A DNA stretch of 34,852 bases from Bacteroidales bacterium (GTDB lineage: Bacteria; Bacteroidota; Bacteroidia; Bacteroidales; Marinilabiliaceae): the NCBI GenBank assembly GCA_017539645.1, contig JAFYCM010000059.1, forward strand, positions 1-34,852. The letters run 5' to 3'. The position numbers and the translations under genes were made by a program. The notes under the pieces are model-generated. The model had not been told where the DNA came from. It did not search any database and saw nothing but the letters and a program-made list of their open reading frames with translations. Shown piece by piece: positions 23,831-31,453 of the stretch. The stretch's first letter is position 1, and the number at the start of each line of letters is the position of its first letter.

Positions 23831-23975
23831 TTTTTAGATGTTCGATTATGCAAACGAGTTATACTTTTGAAATCGTAAAGCATAAGTTTTTTACTATAAA
23901 TATAAAAGCGACTTGCGCATTCCTTAGGCTTTGCGTGAGTTGCCTTTTTATATGTATATAGCGAATCACAATTTT

Positions 23976-25229
23976 ATGAAGAACATTAGAAATTTTGCGT
24001 GCATGATAGCCATGCTGGGGCTAATATCGTGCTCCGAAAAAGATGATCCAGCACCCGTAACTCCTCCTTCGCCCGAAGAGCCTGAAACGCCCACCGAAAC
24101 GCCCGACACTACCACGACGTCTTCCAATATGCTCGATTTGCATGTGGATGGTAGATATTTGGTCGACGCGAATGGCAAGATTATCAATCTGCATGGCTAT
24201 ACGCAGACCTACAGCCCATATTTCAACAATAATGCTTGGTCGAGCGGCGATGTAGAAGGCTGCTTGAAATACAACAAAGAGATGGACGACGGCTTGCGCG
24301 CTGCCGGTTGGAAGTTCAACTTCGTGCGTCTCCACATGGATCCCGTTTGGTCCGACGATGCATCGCTTACATACGTACGTTTCGAAGGTCATGAGCGTTT
24401 TTCGGCTAAACTTTTCAAACAGGCGCTCGAGAACGTATTCATTCCTATGGCTGAATATTATATCGAGAATGGCGAGTATGTAGTTATGCGCCCGCCTGGA
24501 GTTTGCCCCGAAGAGTTGGCGCCTAACGATAGCTACTACGAATTTTTGAGGAAGGTCTGGAGCATCGTTTCTACGCATCCGAAGATTCAGAACAATATGA
24601 AGATTATGTTCGAACTTGCCAACGAGCCCGTACGTTTCAAAGGCGACAATAAGGCGTTGCACGACTATTTTCAAGGTATCACAGATGTTATTCGCGCTAA
24701 TTGCAATAATGTCGTTTGGGTTCCTGGAACTGGCTATCAGTCGCAATATCAGGCTTATGCGCAGTATCCTATCGAGGGCGAGAATATAGGTTATGCTGTC
24801 CACTGCTATCCGGGTTGGTATGGCTCACCAGCCGAGGCTCAGCCGGGCGAGTTTACCGTTTCTCTCGATGGCAACGAAGAGCGATTCCGCCAAGGATGGG
24901 CAAATCAAGTTGGCTGCGTAAGCGAGTTTGCGCCTATCATGGTGACCGAAATCGATTGGGCTCCAGCTAAGTATAATATCGAAAATGGCGAGAATAAGCA
25001 CCTCTGCACGTGGGGAAGTTCCACCACAAGCGCCTTCGGTAAGCCATTCAAAAAGATTGCCGACGAGAGTGGCAACGTCAGCTGGTTGCTATTCACTACA
25101 AGTCACCATAGATATGTACAATTCCAAAATGTAGCAGGGCACGAAGGTAGCTACACCTTCATGAACGACCCTCAGGCTTGTCCGTGGCCAATTTGGCATT
25201 GGTTCCGTGAATACGCCGAAGAGAAATAA
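23976..25229 (+). CDS. GH5 lipoprotein, endo-glycanase
   Basis: 417 residues from the ATG at 23976, chosen because it opens a lipoprotein signal with lipobox GLISC (Cys19). A Pro/Thr/Glu-rich linker (about 20-50) tethers the catalytic domain to the membrane. The (beta/alpha)8 barrel shows GH5 features: NFVRLHMDPVW, acid/base Glu217 in FELANEP and nucleophile Glu325 in MVTEIDW, with a conserved HCYPGWYG strand between. GH5 members act on cellulose, mannan, xylan or xyloglucan; I cannot assign the subfamily. Its place beside the xylan-decoration enzymes, divergent from GH43, suggests it may cut the backbone or a linked glucan. An intrinsic terminator follows. Confidence 0.87.
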   Translation: MKNIRNFACMIAMLGLISCSEKDDPAPVTPPSPEEPETPTETPDTTTTSSNMLDLHVDGRYLVDANGKIINLHGYTQTYSPYFNNNAWSSGDVEGCLKYNKEMDDGLRAAGWKFNFVRLHMDPVWSDDASLTYVRFEGHERFSAKLFKQALENVFIPMAEYYIENGEYVVMRPPGVCPEELAPNDSYYEFLRKVWSIVSTHPKIQNNMKIMFELANEPVRFKGDNKALHDYFQGITDVIRANCNNVVWVPGTGYQSQYQAYAQYPIEGENIGYAVHCYPGWYGSPAEAQPGEFTVSLDGNEERFRQGWANQVGCVSEFAPIMVTEIDWAPAKYNIENGENKHLCTWGSSTTSAFGKPFKKIADESGNVSWLLFTTSHHRYVQFQNVAGHEGSYTFMNDPQACPWPIWHWFREYAEEK

Positions 25230-25254
25230 TAAATACGGAATACACGTTCTACTG

Positions 25255-25289
25255 AATGGCTGCCGCATCGCTTGTGGTAGCCATTTTTT
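25255..25289 (+). terminator. Intrinsic terminator of the GH5 gene
   Basis: AATGGCTGCC pairs with GGTAGCCATT (10 bp with one G-T) around an 11-nt loop and is followed by TTTTTTG. Confidence 0.85.
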
Positions 25290-25342
25290 GTGCGTATAAC
25301 ACAAATTTGTGAATTAAACTTTCAATTTTTATTCACTAAGGC

Positions 25343-25371
25343 TTGTGTACTTATATTTTGTTATACCTTTG
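25343..25371 (+). promoter_or_regulatory. Bacteroidetes-type promoter of the C1 peptidase
   Basis: TACCTTTG at 25364-25371 matches TAnnTTTG, with TTG about 18 nt upstream. It lies 25 bp before the chosen ATG. Confidence 0.65.
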
Positions 25372-25395
25372 GCGCAAAATTATTTATATACAAAA

Positions 25396-26583
25396 ATGAG
25401 AAAGTTACTCCTATCAACCCTTTTGGTATCTCTTTGCTCTTTGTCTATAGCGCAAGAAAAATCTGAGAAAGAAACTACTGGTTACAAATTCACCGATGTA
25501 AAACGCTTACCTGTTACCTACGTTAAGTCGCAAGACAACACTGGCACTTGCTGGTCGTGGTCGTCGCTCTCCTTCTTCGAATCTGAGATGATTCGTGCAG
25601 GCAAAGATTCTGTCAGCCTCGCTCCTATGTTCGTGGTTTGGAATGCTTACGACTACAAAGCTGAGAAATATGTACGTATGCACGGCCATGTCAATTTTGC
25701 TCAAGGTGGCGCATTTGCCGATGTGCTTTGGACTTTGCGCGAGCGTGGTTTTATGCCTCTCGAAGCTTACAAAGGTCTTGAGTATGGCGAAGACAAACAC
25801 CGTCATGGCGAACTCGAGGCTGTCCTCAAAGCATACGTAGACGCTGTTGTAGAAAACGAAAACGGTCGTCTGAGCACTGCTTGGCGTAAAGGTCTCGATG
25901 GCGTTCTCGACGCTTACCTCGGTGTTAAACCTAATGAGTTTACATACAAAGGTAAAAAGTACACTCCACGCACTTTTGCCGACAATGTTACTGGCTTGAA
26001 CCCAGATGATTACGTATGCCTTACCTCGTATACGCATCACCCATTCTACACCAAGTTTGCCATCGAGGTAGAAGACAACTGGCTTGGCGAACAGAACTAC
26101 AACCTTCCTCTTGATGAGTTTATGGACGTTCTCGACAAGGCTATCGACAATGGCTACACCTTCGCTTGGGGGGCCGACGTTTCTGAACGCGGTTTCTCTC
26201 GCAAACATGGCATAGCTGTGTCGCTCGACGAGAAGGCTATTGCTAAAGACATCGAAGGCTACGACAAAATGACGCGTCGCGAAAAAGATGAAATTCTATA
26301 CTCATTCAAGACAGTTCAGCCAGAAATTACTGTAACTCAAGAGATGCGTCAGAAATCGTTCGATAATTATGAAACTACCGACGACCACGGCATGCACATC
26401 TTGGGCAAAGCAGTAGACCAAAACGGCAATAAATATTTCATCGTGAAGAACTCTTGGGGCGATTATGGCGACTACAAAGGCTATATCTATGTGTCGTATC
26501 CATACGTAGCATATAAGACTATGAACGTGATGATAAACAAGAATGCTCTTAGCAAAGAACTTCGCAAGAAGTTAGGCATCTGA
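25396..26583 (+). CDS. Secreted papain-fold (C1) cysteine peptidase, bleomycin-hydrolase/aminopeptidase-C-like
   Basis: 395 residues from the ATG at 25396, which follows the promoter and opens a signal peptide ending at SIAQ. Catalytic residues are clear: Gln46 and Cys52 in QDNTGTCWSW, His334 in DDHGMH and Asn352 in VKNSWGDYG. The large insertion between Cys and His and the overall length match the PepC/bleomycin-hydrolase group. Cytosolic PepC lacks a signal, whereas Bacteroidetes commonly encode exported versions. It likely degrades peptides in the periplasm. It stands as a single-gene unit between two good terminators and its own promoter. Confidence 0.88.
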   Translation: MRKLLLSTLLVSLCSLSIAQEKSEKETTGYKFTDVKRLPVTYVKSQDNTGTCWSWSSLSFFESEMIRAGKDSVSLAPMFVVWNAYDYKAEKYVRMHGHVNFAQGGAFADVLWTLRERGFMPLEAYKGLEYGEDKHRHGELEAVLKAYVDAVVENENGRLSTAWRKGLDGVLDAYLGVKPNEFTYKGKKYTPRTFADNVTGLNPDDYVCLTSYTHHPFYTKFAIEVEDNWLGEQNYNLPLDEFMDVLDKAIDNGYTFAWGADVSERGFSRKHGIAVSLDEKAIAKDIEGYDKMTRREKDEILYSFKTVQPEITVTQEMRQKSFDNYETTDDHGMHILGKAVDQNGNKYFIVKNSWGDYGDYKGYIYVSYPYVAYKTMNVMINKNALSKELRKKLGI

Positions 26584-26610
26584 TTCTTTTCATACCTAAT
26601 ACAACGAAGG

Positions 26611-26647
26611 TCGCATAGCTCATTGTAGTTATGCGGCTTTTTTTTTG
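26611..26647 (+). terminator. Intrinsic terminator of the C1 peptidase
   Basis: TCGCATAGCT pairs with AGTTATGCGG (G-T wobbles) around CATTGT, followed by a run of about nine T. Confidence 0.85.
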
Positions 26648-26663
26648 TTTATGTATCTACTCA

Positions 26664-26699
26664 TAAAAAAACGCTGCTTCGTGTCTCACGAAGTCAGCG
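26664..26699 (-). terminator. Intrinsic terminator of the GlsB-like gene
   Basis: CGCTGCTTCGTG and CACGAAGTCAGCG form a near-perfect stem with a 3-nt loop. On the minus strand it is followed by seven T (26664-26671), about 40 bp past the GlsB-like stop. Confidence 0.85.
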
Positions 26700-26741
26700 C
26701 CACAAAAATCTAATGAAAAGATGTTATTTACTCACTTGATG

Positions 26742-26990
26742 CTATTTGCGAATGAGCGATATAATCCAAAGAAGGATTATTGCACCAATTACTGAAAATA
26801 TTATCGCATCGAGAAGGCCACCGAATAGCGATATGTGCAAAACATCCACCATCAGCCAGCCACCGATGAACGAGCCTACAAGACCGATAATCAAATTCAA
26901 TAGAAGACCACTGCCTTTGCCTTTGAAAATAAGGCTTCCAAGATAACCAGCCACAATGCCGATTACGATTGTTAGAATAATTCCACTCAT
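26742..26990 (-). CDS. GlsB/YeaQ/YmgE-family small membrane protein
   Basis: 82 residues with three predicted membrane segments and the Gly-rich pattern of the transglycosylase-associated/GlsB family: IVIGIVAGYLGSLIFKGKGS, LIIGLVGSFIGGWL, and a third hydrophobic stretch ending ISLIRK. The family is linked to stress responses in many bacteria, but its biochemical role is not known. It is monocistronic, with its own terminator, between the peptidase and era. Confidence 0.88.
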   Translation of the reverse strand: MSGIILTIVIGIVAGYLGSLIFKGKGSGLLLNLIIGLVGSFIGGWLMVDVLHISLFGGLLDAIIFSVIGAIILLWIISLIRK

Positions 26991-27097
26991 ATTCGTAATA
27001 TTTATGAATTAGTTTGGTTGTTGAATTCTTCGTTGTGGGCACCTAAGTTATATTTTTTTATAACTAAAATTAACTCATGCATAAAGAAAAAGTTGCG

Positions 27098-27129
27098 TTT
27101 GGTCTAAAAGCGCGCGCTGTCTACATTTG
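27098..27129 (+). promoter_or_regulatory. Bacteroidetes primary-sigma promoter of era
   Basis: TTTG at 27098-27101 and TACATTTG at 27122-27129 are separated by 20 nt and lie 20 bp before the era ATG. This is an almost ideal -33/-7 pair and a useful reference for weaker promoters in the window. Confidence 0.8.
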
Positions 27130-27149
27130 CAAACTAAATTTTACAACGC

Positions 27150-28046
27150 ATGTTCAAAGCAGGATTCGTAAATATTGTTGGCAATCCCAATGTGGGCAAA
27201 TCGACACTGTCGAATAAGCTCGTTGGCGAACGCTTATCTATAATAACATCTAAGGCACAGACGACTCGTCATCGCATTATGGGCATTGTGAATGGCGAAG
27301 ATTATCAGATAGTTTTCTCCGATACGCCTGGTGTGCTCAAGCCCAACTACCGTCTTCAGGAGACTATGCTCGGCTATTCCAAGAGTGCTCTTGCCGACGC
27401 CGATGTGCTCGTCTACGTCACCGACACCGTGGAGACGCCCGATAAGTATGACGATTTCCTAAAGCAAGTTGAGAAACGTACTATTCCTATCATACTTATA
27501 ATAAATAAGATAGACCTCATCGACCAAACGCGTCTCGAAGAACTCGTAGACTATTGGCATGAGCAGTTGCCCGATGCAGAGATTATCCCCGTGTCGGCGC
27601 TGCATAAGTTCAATACCGATGGCATAATTAAGCACATTGTGGAGCTTCTGCCCGAAGCCGAGCCTTACTACGACCGCGATGCGCTGACCGACAAGAGCGA
27701 ACGCTTCTTTGTGAGCGAGATTATCCGCGAAAAAATTCTGCTCTACTACAAAAAAGAGATTCCATACTCTGTGGAGGTGGAAATAGAGGAGTTCCACGAA
27801 CTGGATGAACGCGTAGATATTCGCGCCGTCATTCACGTGGCTCGCGACTCGCAGAAGGGCATAATTATAGGTCACCAAGGTGTTGCGCTGAAGAAACTCG
27901 GCACACTCGCTCGCCGCGACATTGAAAAGTTCCTCGACAAGAAGGTCTACCTACAGATTTTCGTGAAGGTTACTAAAGATTGGCGCGATAAGGATAAGAT
28001 ACTCAAACAGTTCGGCTACAACGTCGACAACGCATCGGAGGCATAA
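27150..28046 (+). CDS. era: GTPase Era, 30S ribosome maturation
   Basis: 298 residues, full length. The G1 motif is GNPNVGKS (11-18), the effector TT lies in AQTTRHR, G3 is DTPG (58-61), G4 is NKID near 123, and G5 is VSALH. The C-terminal KH domain has the GHQG loop in IIIGHQGVALKK. Era binds the 3' end of 16S rRNA near the anti-Shine-Dalgarno region and links maturation to growth. It is immediately upstream of rsmA (two bases between stop and start), so the two 16S maturation genes are co-transcribed from the promoter at 27098. Confidence 0.97.
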   Translation: MFKAGFVNIVGNPNVGKSTLSNKLVGERLSIITSKAQTTRHRIMGIVNGEDYQIVFSDTPGVLKPNYRLQETMLGYSKSALADADVLVYVTDTVETPDKYDDFLKQVEKRTIPIILIINKIDLIDQTRLEELVDYWHEQLPDAEIIPVSALHKFNTDGIIKHIVELLPEAEPYYDRDALTDKSERFFVSEIIREKILLYYKKEIPYSVEVEIEEFHELDERVDIRAVIHVARDSQKGIIIGHQGVALKKLGTLARRDIEKFLDKKVYLQIFVKVTKDWRDKDKILKQFGYNVDNASEA

Positions 28047-28048
28047 GT

Positions 28049-28840
28049 ATGACAATGCGAGTAAAAGCTAAAAAACAACTTGGTCAGCACTTTTTGACTG
28101 ACTTGAGCATAGCTCAACGTATAGTCGATGCTATGGACAACCTCGCTTGCCGCGATGTGGTGGAGATTGGTCCGGGTATGGGCGTACTTACGCAGTATTT
28201 ATTGCCTCGAACAGACATCGATTTGCAACTAATTGAGATTGACCACGAGTCGGTGGAATATCTGCAGCAGGAACTCAAAGTAGACCCGAAAATTATTGTG
28301 GAGGGCGACTTCCTGCGCATCAATCTTGCCGAACTTTGTGGCGGTCGTCAGTTTGCGGTTATTGGCAATTTCCCGTACAATATTTCGAGCCAGATTTTCT
28401 TTCATATTCTTGATTATAAGGATCTTGTGCCGTGTGTGGTATGTATGCTTCAGCGCGAAGTGGCTCAGCGTCTTGCGTCGCCTCCGGGAAATAAGGATTA
28501 CGGCATTTTGAGTGTCTTCCTTCAGGCATACTACGATATAGAATACCTATTTACGGTGAACGAGGGTGTGTTCAGTCCACCGCCCAAGGTGAAGAGTGGC
28601 GTCATTCGTCTGCGCCGCAATGGGGTAGAGCACCTCGACTGCGACGAGAAACTTTTCCGCCAGATAGTGAAAGCCACCTTCAATCAGCGCCGTAAGACCA
28701 TACGCAACAGCATACGCGCCGTTCAATTCAATCACGAAGCTTTGGCTGAGCATCCGTATATGGCTCTTCGCCCCGAGCAACTCTCAGTGGCTCAGTTTGT
28801 TGAGCTTACGAAACTCGTGGAAGCTAATAGGGGAAGATGA
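28049..28840 (+). CDS. rsmA: 16S rRNA A1518/A1519 dimethyltransferase RsmA (KsgA)
   Basis: 263 residues. Class I SAM-methyltransferase motifs: KKQLGQHFL at the N-terminus, motif I EIGPGMGVLT, acidic end of strand 2 in LIEIDHESV, GDFLRIN, and the catalytic motif IV GNFPYNIS (family N-[LIF]-P-Y). The FSPPPKVKSGVIRL and FNQRRKTIRNS segments are typical of the KsgA/Dim1 family. It dimethylates two adjacent adenines in helix 45 of 16S rRNA. It starts two bases after the era stop; Met codons at 28049 and 28055 are both possible starts. Confidence 0.96.
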   Translation: MTMRVKAKKQLGQHFLTDLSIAQRIVDAMDNLACRDVVEIGPGMGVLTQYLLPRTDIDLQLIEIDHESVEYLQQELKVDPKIIVEGDFLRINLAELCGGRQFAVIGNFPYNISSQIFFHILDYKDLVPCVVCMLQREVAQRLASPPGNKDYGILSVFLQAYYDIEYLFTVNEGVFSPPPKVKSGVIRLRRNGVEHLDCDEKLFRQIVKATFNQRRKTIRNSIRAVQFNHEALAEHPYMALRPEQLSVAQFVELTKLVEANRGR

Positions 28841-28863
28841 TTTTGAGTTACGAATTACGAATT

Positions 28864-29196
28864 ATGAAACGGGTACTTTTCCTATTACTGATAGCGATGT
28901 TATGCTGCGCCATGAGTAGCGACGATTGCATAACTAAAGACGGATATTTCCGAGGCAAACGTCTATGCGGAAGAGTGAAAATAGTTGATAGCTTCGCCGA
29001 TTTCGATGTGCGTGTAGTTACTTCGCTTGCCGACCTCGATGTCAAAAAAGTTTCCTCTTTTGCCGACGATCCAGGCGAATGGATATTTGTGGATCATTTT
29101 CCAGATTTCACCATTCGTATAGTGGATCATTTCCCTGACTTCACTATTCGCTACGTAAAAAGCTTTCCTGGCGTCAATAGTCCATGCGATAATTAG
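28864..29196 (+). CDS. Small secreted repeat protein, probable 7(1) septoil-knot family
   Basis: 110 residues from the ATG at 28864, just after the rsmA stop; the earlier in-frame Met overlaps rsmA. A signal peptide or lipobox-like stretch (LLLIAMLCC) covers residues 1-18. The mature part consists of about six 11-residue units: VKIVDSFADF, VRVVTSLADL, VKKVSSFADD, WIFVDHFPDF, IRIVDHFPDF and IRYVKSFPGV. From memory, this V-x-[SH]-F-x-D-[FL] pattern is that of the family named '7(1) septoil knot domain', predicted to form a very complex backbone knot. Cys22, Cys35 and Cys108 could form disulfides. The function is unknown. The family match should be treated as probable. Confidence 0.65.
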   Translation: MKRVLFLLLIAMLCCAMSSDDCITKDGYFRGKRLCGRVKIVDSFADFDVRVVTSLADLDVKKVSSFADDPGEWIFVDHFPDFTIRIVDHFPDFTIRYVKSFPGVNSPCDN

Positions 29197-29208
29197 TAAG
29201 GATATTTG

Positions 29209-29250
29209 CGACTTGGTGCTTTAGCGGTTAAACTAAACCAAGTTAATACC
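29209..29250. terminator. Hairpin in the convergent gap
   Basis: ACTTGGT...TTTAG and CTAAACCAAGT form an imperfect 11-bp stem between the small repeat protein and the convergent membrane-protein gene, whose stop it overlaps. No long T-run is seen. Confidence 0.4.
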
Positions 29251-29428
29251 ATGGTAAACGCTCGTTGTTCGACTTGGAGAATAATGTGTTCCAATAATTA
29301 ATAACACTGCAAAGGATTATAAATTCAAGCACCAAAGAGAATGTATCTTCTTCGCCTCCGAAGAAGAAATATAGTACTAATAGTAATACACTTATTGGCC
29401 CTATAATATTGAGAATTCGTTTAATCAT
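29243..29428 (-). CDS. Tiny hypothetical membrane protein
   Basis: 61 residues with an ATG start and two predicted membrane segments (about 6-24 and 30-46) separated by FGGEEDT. I recognise no family. It lies 15 bp behind the next small membrane-protein gene in the same direction, which supports a two-gene unit. Confidence 0.5.
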   Translation of the reverse strand: MIKRILNIIGPISVLLLVLYFFFGGEEDTFSLVLEFIILCSVINYWNTLFSKSNNERLPWY

Positions 29429-29443
29429 AATGCAAATATAAGA

Positions 29444-29683
29444 TTAGGGCTTTTCTGCGCATTCTGTCATGTAAAATGTCCATACCCCCCAACATGATAG
29501 CATGTAGAGAGATGCGGCACACATGTTGTCATCTGTGAAACCTATAATTAGAAATAAAGTATTAGGAGCAATAATAGATAATGCTACAAGCACTCTTTTT
29601 ACCTTGCTCTTATAAGGTAAAGCGTAGGTTATACCACTGGAGTATGTTATTAGTAGCATCAATATGCCTAAGAAGATCCACAT
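29444..29683 (-). CDS. Small hypothetical membrane protein
   Basis: 79 residues with an ATG start and three hydrophobic stretches: WIFLGILMLLITYSSGITYA, VLVALSIIAPNTLFLIIGF and ASLYMLSCWGVWTFY. The family is unknown. It is upstream of and probably co-transcribed with the 61-residue protein. It is the first gene leftward of the RNA array on the same strand, but array unit 1 ends in a strong terminator, so read-through from the array is unlikely. Confidence 0.5.
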   Translation of the reverse strand: MWIFLGILMLLITYSSGITYALPYKSKVKRVLVALSIIAPNTLFLIIGFTDDNMCAASLYMLSCWGVWTFYMTECAEKP

Positions 29684-29816
29684 AGCAAACTTTATTTTTT
29701 CGAAAATATAAATATAAAGTAGGATAATAAATCCACTGCACTCTAAATTAATCTGGTTTTCATATCAATGGCTTTGACCGCGCAATCCAACGTGAGACGA
29801 TATTTGAAACATTACT

Positions 29817-29891
29817 ACAAAACAGCAACGACTTCCACTAAAGAAGTAGAAGTCGTTACCGGCGGGGTCCTAAGCCTTGCAGCCAAGAACC
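29817..29891 (-). ncRNA. Array RNA 1, GNRA-hairpin type
   Basis: Promoter octamer at 29896-29903 (TATAATTG). The 5' part folds into an 11-bp hairpin closed by GCAA (GGTTCTTGGCT / GGCTTAGGACC), shared with RNA 2. The 3' part is a 13-bp terminator stem (AACGACTTCTACT with TCTTT loop), then GCTGTTTTG. An upstream motif lies at 29956. Confidence 0.75.
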
Positions 29892-29994
29892 ACTTCAATT
29901 ATACGAATAAATAATGAAATAGTTACAAAATGGAAAAAGAAGTATTCAAGGCAGGAGCCTTGCCGTACCAATGAGACCTTATATGCCATTAGAC

Positions 29995-30100
29995 AAAAAG
30001 AAAAGGAAACCCATTAAACGACTCCGACCCTCAGCAAAAACTGAGGTTATGAAGCGTGGGGCTTCCTTTTGAGGGGTCCTAAGCCTTGCGGCCAAGAACC
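29995..30100 (-). ncRNA. Array RNA 2, GNRA-hairpin type, longest unit
   Basis: Promoter octamer at 30105-30112 with TTTG at 30131-30134. It shares the GCAA-closed 5' hairpin with RNA 1, with C-G replacing U-G at the closing pair. It then has an internal CCTCAG-TTTTTG-CTGAGG hairpin enclosed by GGAAGCCC/GGGTTTCC, followed by TTTTCTTTTTG. It lacks the upstream motif. Confidence 0.75.
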
Positions 30101-30181
30101 ACTGCAATAATACGAATAAATAATAAGTTACAAAACTTGGCTACACTAATAAAATTGACAAAGCTAAACGTGTGGATTGTA

Positions 30182-30281
30182 TAAAAATAAAATAGCCAAG
30201 ATGCTGGCAGGGATTCGAACCCGCGATATGGCGAACTTATGTTCCCCGTGCCTCCAATGGCACCATCAGCACTTGACTACA
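30182..30281 (-). ncRNA. Array RNA 3, tRNA-like
   Basis: Promoter octamer at 30286-30293. The RNA has a tRNA-like outline: acceptor-like GTGCTGA/CCAGCAT, D-arm-like GTGC-loop-GCAC, a central hairpin (GGGGAACATAAGTTCGCC) and a T-loop word GGGTTCGAATCCC. An outer 8-bp helix TAGTCAAG/CTTGGCTA extends the acceptor, and TTTTATTTTT follows. The central arm lacks U33 and the T stem keeps only three pairs, so it is not a normal tRNA. Confidence 0.7.
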
Positions 30282-30361
30282 AATACAATAATACGAATAA
30301 ATAGATACAACACGGAATGCTGTAATTCAAAACAATAGCCTTGTTGAGAATGAGACTATTA

Positions 30362-30440
30362 TAAAAAAGGCAACCTCAAAGGCTGCCAATTAGTACATAG
30401 CGGCTTGAAGTCATCTCGCACTACTGCTATCGAGTACCAT
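30362..30440 (-). ncRNA. Array RNA 4, TTCAAGC-core type
   Basis: Promoter octamer at 30445 is divergent (TATCATTG) and has no upstream motif. Stems GTAC/GTAC and ATAGC/GCTAT enclose the conserved core GCGAGATGACTTCAAGC. Terminator GGCAGCCT-ttg-AGGTTGCC is followed by TTTTTT. Confidence 0.78.
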
Positions 30441-30501
30441 ATTGCAATGATATGAATAAAAAACTAAATAGATAATAGATGCGTAAATACGAGGTTCTTT
30501 A

Positions 30502-30579
30502 TAAAAATAGATAGAGCCGTAGTTTCCTACAGCTCCAATCAGCAACAAGCTTGAAGTTATCGCGCCCCTTCGTGCTGAT
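30502..30579 (-). ncRNA. Array RNA 5, TTCAAGC-core type
   Basis: Promoter octamer at 30584-30591 with TTTG at 30610-30613. A 7-bp stem ATCAGCA/TGCTGAT encloses the core GCGCGATAACTTCAAGC. Terminator GAGCTGTAG-gaaa-CTACGGCTC is followed by TATCTATTTTT. Confidence 0.8.
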
Positions 30580-30657
30580 ATTTCAATAATACGAATAAAT
30601 AATAGATTACAAAATCGAAATAACCCAAGCGTGAGCCTTGCTAATGCCATCGATAAA

Positions 30658-30728
30658 TCAAAAAAGAATAAAGATTTGAATTGCGCATTAGCCCAAACCT
30701 GAGCCTCGACTTACATCCAAACCTCTAT
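30658..30728 (-). ncRNA. Array RNA 6, GAGGTTTG type, weak terminator
   Basis: Promoter octamer at 30733-30740. The 5' end GAAGCATAGAGGTTTG is shared with RNA 8. GCAT/ATGC can close the body. The end is T-rich (TTTATTCTTTTTTG) but the preceding hairpin is poor, so the 3' boundary is uncertain. Confidence 0.6.
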
Positions 30729-30858
30729 GCTTCAATAATACGAATAAATAAATACAAGAAAGAAGTGAAAAGTCTAAATATAAGCCTTGCTATACCAATG
30801 ACGTTGGCAGAGTCTATTCCAAATTTGGGGAATCAGACGTAAAATCTTCCCTATAGAA

Positions 30859-30926
30859 ATAAAAAAGCCGCAAAAGATAACTCTCTTGCGACTAATATTC
30901 TGGCGAAGAATAAATCCCCTCCAGCT
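30859..30926 (-). ncRNA. Array RNA 7, unique body
   Basis: Promoter octamer at 30931-30938. The body starts ATCAGCTGGAGGGG. The terminator is a 10-bp stem (GTCGCAAGAG / CTTTTGCGGC, loop AGTTAT) followed by TTTTTTATTT. Confidence 0.75.
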
Positions 30927-31025
30927 GATGCAATAATACGAATAAAAAATAGATTACAGAATCGGAATAGCCCAAGCGTGAGCCTTGCTATGCCAATGAG
31001 GTAGGCAGAACCTATTTGCAAAACA

Positions 31026-31104
31026 TGAGAAAAGCCACTTTGGTTATAAAACCTCAGTGGCAATTCAAAGGGGGCCGAGTGTTTTTCAACCCGCAAACCT
31101 CCAT
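31026..31104 (-). ncRNA. Array RNA 8, GAGGTTTG type
   Basis: Promoter octamer at 31109-31116. The 5' end GAAGCATGGAGGTTTG matches RNA 6; GCGGGTTGAA resembles a broken T-loop. Terminator GCCACT...AGTGGC with inner GGTT/AACC is followed by TTTTCTC. Confidence 0.75.
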
Positions 31105-31205
31105 GCTTCAATAATACGAATAAATAATAGATTGTAAAATTGAAAGTAACCAAGGTCGATACTTGTTATACCAATGACGTATGTAGCCCAAACAAGATGA
31201 ACCGA

Positions 31206-31270
31206 CAAAAAATAAAGACTTGAGAAACGTCGAAGCAGGCCCCCCCGCCAGCGATTCATACCCAAGCCTT
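31206..31270 (-). ncRNA. Array RNA 9, G-rich body, weak terminator
   Basis: Promoter octamer at 31275-31282. CGAAGGC/GCCTGCTTCG can pair around TTGGGTATGAATCGCTGG and a run of seven G. A short hairpin (GACgTT/AAGTC) precedes TTTATTTTTTG. Confidence 0.62.
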
Positions 31271-31377
31271 CGTGCAATAATACGAATAAATAATTACAAG
31301 AAGGGAAAGAAGAAACCTAAAACATTAGACTAGCTATACCAATGATATATAGACAGCGCCAATCACGAGCATATATA

Positions 31378-31453
31378 CAAAAAAACCGCTGACTGAGAGT
31401 CAACGGTGGAGTGGAACGCCCACGATGCATAAGCAACGGTTGCGCCGTCCCGC
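31378..31453 (-). ncRNA. Array RNA 10, unique body
   Basis: Promoter octamer at 31458-31465. The body contains GCAACCGTTGC. The terminator stem ACCGTTGACT/AGTCAGCGGT (loop CTC) is followed by seven T. Confidence 0.75.

Noticed and set aside
28837-28863. Upstream Met for the small repeat protein
   Set aside because: It overlaps the rsmA stop and adds a short hydrophilic stretch encoded by an AATTACGAATTATGAA repeat before the signal sequence.
30182-30281. A functional tRNA gene
   Set aside because: The central arm has no U33 and no good 7-nt loop, the T stem has only three pairs, and the RNA has its own promoter and terminator-like extension.
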